In this document: piece after piece, positions 1-6,542 of the stretch
How positions within the stretch are numbered: position 1 is the first letter of the stretch
Layout: every line of letters begins with the position of its first letter
Origin: Micromonospora sediminicola
GTDB lineage: Bacteria > Actinomycetota > Actinomycetes > Mycobacteriales > Micromonosporaceae
NCBI RefSeq assembly: GCF_900089585.1
Contig: NZ_FLRH01000004.1
Span: 737,001-801,000, forward strand
Length of the DNA: 64,000 bases
Direction: 5' to 3'
Program-made: the position numbers and the translations under genes
The notes under the pieces: generated by a model
Told to the model about the DNA's origin: nothing
Seen by the model: the letters and a program-made list of their open reading frames with translations, nothing else
Databases searched by the model: none

Positions 1-1199
1 GCGTCGACACGGCGGTCTACCTCTCCTTCGGCCCGGCGTTCGGCGGTCTGCCGGCGGCGGTCACCGACCGGTTCGACATCGTCGGCTTCGACCCGCGCGG
101 GGTGGCCCGGTCCAGCCCGGTGAAGTGCATCCCCGACGCCGACCTGGACGCCAGCTTCGGCTACGACCCCGATCCGGAGAGCCAGGCGTCCTTCGACGGC
201 TTCGTCGACCTCAACCGGCGCATCGGTCAGCGGTGCGGCGCCAAGTACGGCGACCAGCTCCCGCTCTACGGCACCGAGCAGGCCGCGCGGGACATGGACG
301 CGGTGCGCGCGGCGGTCGGCGACGACAAGCTCACCTACCTCGGCTACTCCTACGGCACCCTGCTCGGCGCCACCTACGCCCAGCTCTACCCGCAGCGGGT
401 CCGGGCCCTGGTGCTCGACGGCGCGGTCGACCCCCGGCAGAAGCTGATCGCCGGGTCGGAGAGCCAGGCGAAGGGCTTCGAGCGGGCGTTCGACAACTTC
501 TCCCGGTGGTGCGCGGCGAACGCCGGCCGCTGCCCGATCGCGCCGGACGCCCGCGGCGCGGTCACCGCCGCGATCGACAAGGCCACCACCTCCCCGGTAC
601 GCGGCCAGGGCGGCCGGGAGGCCACCGCCGGCTGGGTGTTCTACGCGGTGATCTCCTCCCTCTACACGGAGCAGGGTTGGCAGGAGCTGGCCCGGGCGAT
701 CGACGACCTGCAGGGCGGCGACCCGGACGGGGTGTTCAAGCTGGCCGACGCGTACGCGGGTCGCGAGGACGACGGCCACTACTCCAACCTGTTCGACGCC
801 AACATGGCGGTCAACTGCGCGGACGAGACCGAGAAGCCGACCCGGGAGCAGGTGCGGTCGTTGCAGTCGCAGTGGCGGCAGAAATACCCGCTGTTCGGTC
901 CGGCGCTGGCCGTGGGGATGCTCGGCTGTGTGGAGTGGCCCGGCGGGCGCGACCCCTACCCGACCGGGCGGGCGACCGGCGCGCCGCCGATCCTGGTGGT
1001 CGGCACCACCGGCGACCCGGCCACGCCCTATGAGCAGACCGCCGCGCTGGCCTCGATGCTGGGCGTCGGTCGGGTGCTCACCTGGGAGGGCGAGGGGCAC
1101 ACCGCCTACCCGCAGACCTCGTGCGTGACCGCGGCCGTCGACGCGTACCTGATCTCGCTCACCGTCCCCCGGGAGGGGCTGCGCTGCCCCGCCCGGTGA
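1..1199 (+). CDS. Secreted tripeptidyl-aminopeptidase-type alpha/beta hydrolase, 5' truncated
   Basis: The gene is cut by the left edge; the reading frame starts at base 3 and gives 398 residues. The visible part begins just before FDIVGFDPRGVARSSPVKC, the oxyanion region typical of the SlpD/SlpE (TAP-like) serine peptidases of actinomycetes. The nucleophile elbow GYSYGT has its Ser codon at 348-350. A C-terminal TAP-like domain supplies the probable acid in GTTGDPATPYE and the His in GEGHTAYPQ (about base 1098), so the triad is complete. Family members are exported enzymes that remove tripeptides or short peptides; the missing N-terminus should hold the signal peptide. It converges on the next gene with a 15-bp gap. 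Confidence 0.88.
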   Translation, partial: VDTAVYLSFGPAFGGLPAAVTDRFDIVGFDPRGVARSSPVKCIPDADLDASFGYDPDPESQASFDGFVDLNRRIGQRCGAKYGDQLPLYGTEQAARDMDAVRAAVGDDKLTYLGYSYGTLLGATYAQLYPQRVRALVLDGAVDPRQKLIAGSESQAKGFERAFDNFSRWCAANAGRCPIAPDARGAVTAAIDKATTSPVRGQGGREATAGWVFYAVISSLYTEQGWQELARAIDDLQGGDPDGVFKLADAYAGREDDGHYSNLFDANMAVNCADETEKPTREQVRSLQSQWRQKYPLFGPALAVGMLGCVEWPGGRDPYPTGRATGAPPILVVGTTGDPATPYEQTAALASMLGVGRVLTWEGEGHTAYPQTSCVTAAVDAYLISLTVPREGLRCPAR

Positions 1200-1214
1200 C
1201 GGCGTGGCGGCCGG

Positions 1215-2486
1215 TCAGCCGGTCACCGGCGGGGTCCAGCCCTCCGGCAGGTGCCCGATGCGGACCCGCTGCGGGTGGTCGCCGACCGGGACGCTGGCCA
1301 CCTTCTGCCCGGTGGCGAAGGTGATCGCGGTGACCCGGTCCGCGCCGGACTCGGAGATCACGCAGTCCCGGCCGTCGCCGCTGACCGTGGCCCAGTACGG
1401 CTTGCTGGCCGGCACCAGCGGGCCCTCCCGCAGCGTGGCCCGGTCCACCACCATCGCGTAGTCGTCCATGGTGCCGGCGACGCAGAGCCGCGTGCCGTCG
1501 GGGCTGACCGACAGGCCGTGGTGCCGCGAGTCGTTCACCCAGGTGGTGCGGTCGTCGCTGGTCGCCGGGTTCTTCGGCAGCGTGGTGACCCGGGTGATCC
1601 GGTCGGTGGCAACGTCGTACTCGACCAGGCCGTTGAAGAACGAGACCTGGAAGTAGAGCGTGCCGCCGTCCGGGGTGAACACCGCCGGGCGGACCGCGTC
1701 GGAGAGGTCCCGGCGGCCCGCGGCGTCCAGCCGGTCACGCATGTCGATCACCTTGACCACCTGGTACGTGGTGGCGTCGGCGACGGTGATCCGCCGGTCG
1801 CCCTTGGTCCAGTCGAGCCAGGGCGCGTCCAGGTCGGTGTTGACCTCGCCGATGGACATGTTCCACAGCCGCCCGTCGCGGGTGAAGACGTTCTCGTGCG
1901 GCTTGTCGCCGGTGCCGAACGAGCCGAGCTGCGCCCCGGTGCGGATGTCCAGCACGTGCACCGTGTTCGAGGTGGAGGCGGAGACCGCGACCCGGGTGCC
2001 GTCGGGCGAGACGGCCATGTGGTCGGCGCGGTAGCCGGAGACCGGGAACCGCCAGCGGATCGCGCCCGTGGCCAGGTCGATCGAGACCACGTCGGCGAAG
2101 CTGGGCCGGGACACCACCAGGGCGGTGCCGTCCGGGGTGGTGTACATGTCGTCGACGAACTGGTCGTGCCCCTCCCCCGGTCCCTGCCGGATGCCGAGGA
2201 AGAACGCCAGCCGGATCGGGTTGAGGTAGATCTCGCGCAGCCGCGCGGCCCGGTCCGGGATCACGTTGATCCGGCCGAGCCTGGCGTAGTCGCCCCGGGA
2301 CCGGATGACGTCGGCGGTGCCGTCCCAGTTGTTGCCGACGAACATCACCTCCTGGAGCGCGGCGGCAGCGGCGGCGGGCGTGGGCGACGCCACCAGCGGG
2401 GTGGGCGCGACGAGGGCGAGGACGGCCAGCGCGGCGAGGGCGGCGCGGCGGCGGGATCGGGACGGGCGGGGTGACGCGGGGGTCAT
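1215..2486 (-). CDS. Secreted YncE/YVTN-type beta-propeller protein
   Basis: 423 residues. The ATG at 2486 is chosen because AGGAGG lies six bases upstream and the protein then opens with a classic signal peptide: a basic start (SRSRRRAAL), a hydrophobic stretch and an Ala-rich cleavage area near residue 40. The rest is a run of WD/YVTN-like blades (MAVSPDGTRVAVSAS, AVFTPDGGTLYF, GLSVSPDGTRLCVAGT), so a seven-bladed propeller outside the membrane is likely. YncE-like propellers bind ligands or proteins and have no agreed enzymatic role. It is divergent from a PucR-type regulator, and an inverted repeat between them may control both. Confidence 0.8.
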   Translation of the reverse strand: MTPASPRPSRSRRRAALAALAVLALVAPTPLVASPTPAAAAAALQEVMFVGNNWDGTADVIRSRGDYARLGRINVIPDRAARLREIYLNPIRLAFFLGIRQGPGEGHDQFVDDMYTTPDGTALVVSRPSFADVVSIDLATGAIRWRFPVSGYRADHMAVSPDGTRVAVSASTSNTVHVLDIRTGAQLGSFGTGDKPHENVFTRDGRLWNMSIGEVNTDLDAPWLDWTKGDRRITVADATTYQVVKVIDMRDRLDAAGRRDLSDAVRPAVFTPDGGTLYFQVSFFNGLVEYDVATDRITRVTTLPKNPATSDDRTTWVNDSRHHGLSVSPDGTRLCVAGTMDDYAMVVDRATLREGPLVPASKPYWATVSGDGRDCVISESGADRVTAITFATGQKVASVPVGDHPQRVRIGHLPEGWTPPVTG

Positions 2487-2539
2487 GGACGCCTCCTGGC
2501 AGCCGGTGCGACATCGACGTTTCTCAACGGCTCGATCGG

Positions 2540-2557
2540 TGTTACCTTTCGGTAACA
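2540..2557. promoter_or_regulatory. Perfect inverted repeat, candidate operator
   Basis: TGTTACC-TTTC-GGTAACA forms seven-base arms around a four-base centre in the 172-bp gap between the divergent propeller and PucR-type genes. Its AT content is well above the surroundings. The symmetry and location fit a dimeric repressor or activator site; which protein binds is unknown, the adjacent PucR-like protein being the simplest guess. Confidence 0.5.
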
Positions 2558-2658
2558 ACCAGGAGAGCAACCGGACGGCCGGCCCGGCTAGGCACCGGAC
2601 GCCAACGCCCGACCGGCCCGGTTGTGCCGCGACGACAACGGGAGGGCGGCGGGCGCCG

Positions 2659-3807
2659 ATGACCCGGACCGGAAGCGCCCCCGCGTTCGGCGCGCTCCTG
2701 CGCCACCTGGCCGCCGACGCCGCCGCCGTGGACGAGGTGGCCCGGGCCGCCCGGGCGAACTCCCCGGAGGTGGCCCGCCTCCCGGCCGCCGAGGTCCGCC
2801 GGCAGGTCGTGCTGCTGCTGACCAGCGGATTGGGCGCGTTGGAGCGCCGCGAGGACCCCGCCGGCCGGGACTTCACCGAGGCCCGCCGGCTCGGCGCCGA
2901 CCGGGCGGCGCAGGGCGTCTCCGTCGCCGGCCTGCTGCGCGGCGTGCAGGCCGGGCGGGACCGGGCGGTGGAACTCGTGGTCCGGCACGGCCGCGACGCC
3001 GGCATCCCCGACGAGGTGCTCGTCGAGGGGCTGCTCACCATCGGCCGGTACGCCGCCGCGGTGGAGCGGGCCGTGGTCGACGGGCACCGGGAGGCCGAAC
3101 GGGAGCTGGTCCGCAGCGGCCCGGCCGCCCGGGCGCACCTGCTGCGCCGGTTGCTGATCGACGGACCCGACGACACGCCGGCGGCGGAGCTGGCCCGGTT
3201 CGGGCTACGACCGGACGGGCGCTACCACTGCCTCGTCGCCGCCGCGCCGGATCCGGTCCGCGCGCACACGTTGCACCGGCAGCTCGCCCGGCACGGCGGT
3301 CTGCTCGGCGCCGTCGAGGACCGGCTGGCCGGCCTGCTCCCCCGCCTGCCCGGCGACGCGCCGGCCGATCTGCTCGCGCTGGTGACGCCGGCGCAGCCGC
3401 TGGCCCGCGCCCCGGCGATGTACGCGCTCTGCCGGGCGGCGCTGCGCACCGCCACGCACCGGCGGCTTCGCGGGCTGCGCCAGGTGACCGACCTGGCCGG
3501 GGAGACCGCCCTGGCCGCCCAGCCGGCCCTGGCCGAGCTGCTGCGGGCGACGCTGCTCGGCCCGCTCGACCCGGCCGACGAGTTCCACCGGGAGCTGGCC
3601 ACCACCGCGCTCGCCTGGCTGGACCACGGCCAGCGGCTGGACCAGACCGCCGCCGCGCTGCACGTGCACCCGAACACGGTGCGCTACCGGTTGCGCCGGC
3701 TCCGGGAGGTGACCGGTGGACCACCGGTCGAGGAGGGGGCGCGGTGCACGGTGCCGCAGACCGTGCACTGGTGGTGGGCGCTGCGCAGCTGGCTGGACGG
3801 GTGCTGA
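2659..3807 (+). CDS. PucR-family transcriptional regulator
   Basis: 382 residues from the ATG at 2659. The C-terminal 60 residues hold the PucR/CdaR-type helix-turn-helix (HTH_30): LDQTAAALHVHPNTVRYRLRR, in which the HPNTVRYRL recognition helix is diagnostic. The N-terminal two-thirds is an all-helical sensory region plus a degenerate GGDEF-like CdaR segment and has no recognisable ligand pocket. Such regulators control catabolic or transport genes. A GGGAGGG lies about 12 bases before the start, a little far, so a slightly different start is possible. It faces the propeller gene divergently, with the inverted repeat at 2540-2557 between them, and converges on the potassium channel gene. Confidence 0.85.
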   Translation: MTRTGSAPAFGALLRHLAADAAAVDEVARAARANSPEVARLPAAEVRRQVVLLLTSGLGALERREDPAGRDFTEARRLGADRAAQGVSVAGLLRGVQAGRDRAVELVVRHGRDAGIPDEVLVEGLLTIGRYAAAVERAVVDGHREAERELVRSGPAARAHLLRRLLIDGPDDTPAAELARFGLRPDGRYHCLVAAAPDPVRAHTLHRQLARHGGLLGAVEDRLAGLLPRLPGDAPADLLALVTPAQPLARAPAMYALCRAALRTATHRRLRGLRQVTDLAGETALAAQPALAELLRATLLGPLDPADEFHRELATTALAWLDHGQRLDQTAAALHVHPNTVRYRLRRLREVTGGPPVEEGARCTVPQTVHWWWALRSWLDGC

Positions 3808-3817
3808 GGACCCCGCC

Positions 3818-4294
3818 TCACCGGCGGCGGCGCCGGCGGCGGTCGCCGGGCGCGACCTCGGGCACCGGACGGGGCGGTTCGGGCAGCACGACGCCCTGCC
3901 GGGCGGCCATCTCCTCGACCAGGACCCGCAGCCGCCGCACGTCCGCCTTCAGCTCCTCCTGCTCGGCGTGCTCGAACGCGTCGTCGTCGACGATCAGCCG
4001 GCTGGCGAAGTGCGCGGTGATCAGCGGGATCACCAGCAGCACCATGGTGGAGATGAGCAGCGCGGCCAGGAGCCGGCCGCCGAACGTGGTCGGGGAGATG
4101 TCGCCGTACCCGACGGTCGACGCGGTCACCACCGCCCACCAGACCGAGTCCGGGGCGCTCTTGTGCTCGAAGTGGCTGTAGAGCACGCCCGCCACCACGA
4201 TCATCAGCAGGTACGACGTGATCAGCGTGCGCGGCGAGTTGGCGAACCAGACCAGGCCTCGGTAGATCCAGCGGAACGGCAGCAGGAGGTCCAT
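3818..4294 (-). CDS. Two-TM potassium channel
   Basis: 158 residues. TM1 is near residues 24-42, followed by a pore helix and the selectivity filter TVGYGD near 62-67, then TM2 near 72-95: the minimal KcsA-like layout (Ion_trans_2). After TM2 comes a charged, probably coiled-coil helix (HAEQEELKADVRRLRVLVEEM) and a tail ending in a run of arginines, with no RCK or cyclic-nucleotide domain. It should form a tetrameric K+ pore in the cytoplasmic membrane. AGGAGG lies just upstream of the ATG at 4294. It is divergent from the acetyltransferase gene. Confidence 0.9.
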   Translation of the reverse strand: MDLLLPFRWIYRGLVWFANSPRTLITSYLLMIVVAGVLYSHFEHKSAPDSVWWAVVTASTVGYGDISPTTFGGRLLAALLISTMVLLVIPLITAHFASRLIVDDDAFEHAEQEELKADVRRLRVLVEEMAARQGVVLPEPPRPVPEVAPGDRRRRRRR

Positions 4295-4365
4295 GGCGTC
4301 ATGCTGCCCGGTGCCGGCAAGCGCCGCATTCCCATCGCCCGGTGTCGCTGTGCCAGGCTGCCGGG

Positions 4366-4818
4366 GTGACCGATGTGATCTTCCGGGAGGCCACCCGGGC
4401 CGACCTGCCGGCCGTGCTCGCCCTGCTCGCCGACGACGTGCTGGGCCGCGACCGCGACCTGCCCGAGGTGGACGCCGCCTACGAGCGGGCCTTCGCCGAC
4501 CTCGACGCCGACCCCCGCAACCACCTGGTCGTCGCCGAGGTCGACGGCGAGCCGGCCGGCTGTTTCCAGCTCACGTACATCCCCGGGCTGGGCCGGCACG
4601 GCGCGGAACGGTGCCTGATCGAGTCCGTGCGGGTCCGCTCCGACCTGCGCGGCCGGGGGCTGGGCCGGGACATGATGCGCTGGGCGATCGACCAGGCTCG
4701 GGCGCGCGGCTGCGCGTTGGTGCAGCTCACCACCGACAAGCAGCGCGCCGACGCGCACCGGTTCTATCGCGGCCTCGGCTTCGTCGCCAGCCACGAGGGC
4801 ATGAAGCTGGCGCTCTGA
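4366..4818 (+). CDS. GNAT-family N-acetyltransferase
   Basis: 150 residues from the GTG at 4366. The acetyl-CoA-binding motif A reads VRVRSDLRGRGLGRDMM, with the RGRGLG loop intact, followed by the motif B end HRFYRGLGFVASHEGMKL. The substrate cannot be predicted. The start is chosen over an in-frame GTG at 4342 because a -10-like CAGGCT lies exactly six bases upstream, the spacing of a leaderless transcript seen at other genes here. It converges on the ABC exporter operon across 18 bp. Confidence 0.82.
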   Translation: MTDVIFREATRADLPAVLALLADDVLGRDRDLPEVDAAYERAFADLDADPRNHLVVAEVDGEPAGCFQLTYIPGLGRHGAERCLIESVRVRSDLRGRGLGRDMMRWAIDQARARGCALVQLTTDKQRADAHRFYRGLGFVASHEGMKLAL

Positions 4819-4831
4819 CCCGCCCGGCGGG
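4819..4831. terminator. Short GC hairpin between convergent genes
   Basis: CCCGC-CCG-GCGGG fills most of the 18-bp gap between the convergent acetyltransferase and ABC ATPase genes. It is small and has no T-tract, so it is only a possible bidirectional terminator. Confidence 0.3.
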
Positions 4832-4836
4832 ACGGA

Positions 4837-5550
4837 TCAGTCGACCACCAGCTGGCCGTCGCGCAGCGTGAGGGTCCGGTCGGCCATCTCGATCAGCGCC
4901 GGGTCGTGCGTGGCGACCAGCGCGGTCATGCCCCGGGCGTGCACCACGGCCCGGAGCAGGTCCATGATCGATCGGCCGGTCTCGGAGTCGAGCTGGCCGG
5001 TCGGCTCGTCGGCGATGAGCAGGTCCGGCTCGTTGGCCAGCGCCCGGGCGACCGCCACCCGCTGCTGCTGCCCGCCGGACAGCTCGTACGGGCGCTGCGC
5101 GGCGTGCCCGCCCAGCCCGACCAGCTCCAGCAGCACCGCCACCCGCTGCTCCCGCTCGGCCGCCGGCACCTTGGCCAGCCGCAACGGCACCCCGACGTTC
5201 TCGGCCGCGGACAGGATCGGCACCAGCCCGAACGTCTGGAAGACGAAGCCGACGGTGCCCCGGCGCAGCGCCAGCAGCTCCTTCTCCCCGGCGGCGGTGA
5301 CCTCGTGCCCGGCCACCTCGATCCGCCCGGCGTCCGGCCGGTCCAGGCCACCGATCAGGTTCAGCAGCGTGGTCTTGCCGGCGCCGGAGCGGCCGCGCAC
5401 CGCGACCAGCTCGCCGCGCCGGGCGGTGAACGACACGTCCCGCACGGCGTGCACCGCGTGCTCGCCCCGGCCGAAGGTGCGACTCACCCCCTCGACCCGC
5501 ACCACGTCCTCGACACCCGTCGCCGGCAGCACCACGGTCCGCTCGGTCAT
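4837..5550 (-). CDS. ABC exporter ATPase (MacB/LolD type), second of two
   Basis: 237 residues. Walker A is GRSGAGKTT, the signature LSGGQQQRVAVARAL, Walker B LLIADEP followed by TGQLDSETG, and the H-loop THD. FQTFGLVPILSAAENV matches the LolD/MacB (3.A.1.122) class that energises FtsX-type permeases. It is the last gene of the operon; the ATG at 5550 shares its A with the upstream TGA, so translation is coupled. A GTG one codon earlier is an alternative. Unlike its partner ATPase it lacks a C-terminal extension, so the two may serve different permeases or pair as a heterodimer. Confidence 0.9.
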   Translation of the reverse strand: MTERTVVLPATGVEDVVRVEGVSRTFGRGEHAVHAVRDVSFTARRGELVAVRGRSGAGKTTLLNLIGGLDRPDAGRIEVAGHEVTAAGEKELLALRRGTVGFVFQTFGLVPILSAAENVGVPLRLAKVPAAEREQRVAVLLELVGLGGHAAQRPYELSGGQQQRVAVARALANEPDLLIADEPTGQLDSETGRSIMDLLRAVVHARGMTALVATHDPALIEMADRTLTLRDGQLVVD

Positions 5551-6542
5551 CACTCACTCTCCTCGGCGTGCGTCCGGTCGCCGGGCCGCACCTCGACGTG
5601 GTCGGGTTCCAGGTTGAGCCGGACCCGGTCCCGCAGCGACAGCGCCTCCACGAACGGCGCCGGCAACTGCATCCGGCCGGTCCGGTCGAGCACCGCGTAC
5701 TCCTCGCTGACCAGCTCGGTGCCGCCGTCGGCGGTGGCCCGCGCGGTCCGGCGTACCTCGGAGGCGGTCCGCCCGTCGCGGATGGCGACGGTCCGGCGGA
5801 CCTGCCCGGCCACGGCGTGGTCGTGGGTGACCACCACGATGGTCACCCCCAGCTCGGCGTTGATGGTGCGCAGCGCGGCGAACACCTCCGCGCCGGTGGC
5901 CTCGTCCAGCTCGCCGGTCGGCTCGTCGGCGAAGAGGATCTCCGGGTCGTTGGCCACCGCCACGGCCACCGCGCACCGCTGCTGCTCGCCGCCGCTCATC
6001 TGACCCGGTCGACGGTCCGCGCAGTAGCCGACCCCGACCAAGTCGAGCAGCCGGCGTGCCCGCTCCCGCCGCTCCCGCCGGCCGCCGTGCCGCCCGGCCA
6101 GCTTCATCGGCAGTTCCACGTTCTCCACCGCGCTCAGGTACGGCAGCAGGTTGCGGCCGGTCTGCTGCCAGATGAAGCCGACCATCTCCCGCCGGTACGC
6201 CAGCCGCTTCTTGTGCGACAGCGCGAGCAGGTCGTAGTCGGCGACCCGGGCGATGCCGGCGGTCGGCGTGTCCAACCCGGACAGGATGTTCAGCAGGGTG
6301 GACTTGCCGGAGCCGGAGGCGCCGACGATCGCGACCAGCTCACCCCGGTCGATGACCAGGTCGAGTCCCTGCAGGGCGACGACCTCCACGCCCTCGGTCT
6401 TGAAGATGCGGACCAGGCCGTCGCAGACGATGTGCCCGCGCAGGCGGTCCTCTCCGCCGGCTCGCTCGGCCGCCCGGCGGGCGGCCTGCCGCTGGAGCGC
6501 GGCCAGGTCCGGCACCGCCGCGGTGCTCGCGGTAGTGGTCAT
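5550..6542 (-). CDS. ABC exporter ATPase with C-terminal AbrB-like domain
   Basis: 330 residues. The ATPase part has Walker A GASGSGKSTLLN, a Q-loop in GFIWQQTGRNLLPYL, signature MSGGEQQRCAVAVAVA and Walker B EILFADEPTGELDEATG. After the H-loop a roughly 75-residue tail follows; about residues 277-320 contain YAVLDRTGRMQLPAPFVEAL and then RVRLNLEPDHVEVRP, which reads like a SpoVT/AbrB swapped-hairpin fold (D-x-x-G-R-hydrophobic-x-hydrophobic-P). AbrB folds normally dimerise and bind DNA, so the tail may add dimerisation or gene control. The ATG at 6542 overlaps the permease TGA by one base, and its own TGA overlaps the next gene. Confidence 0.88.
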   Translation of the reverse strand: MTTTASTAAVPDLAALQRQAARRAAERAGGEDRLRGHIVCDGLVRIFKTEGVEVVALQGLDLVIDRGELVAIVGASGSGKSTLLNILSGLDTPTAGIARVADYDLLALSHKKRLAYRREMVGFIWQQTGRNLLPYLSAVENVELPMKLAGRHGGRRERRERARRLLDLVGVGYCADRRPGQMSGGEQQRCAVAVAVANDPEILFADEPTGELDEATGAEVFAALRTINAELGVTIVVVTHDHAVAGQVRRTVAIRDGRTASEVRRTARATADGGTELVSEEYAVLDRTGRMQLPAPFVEALSLRDRVRLNLEPDHVEVRPGDRTHAEESE

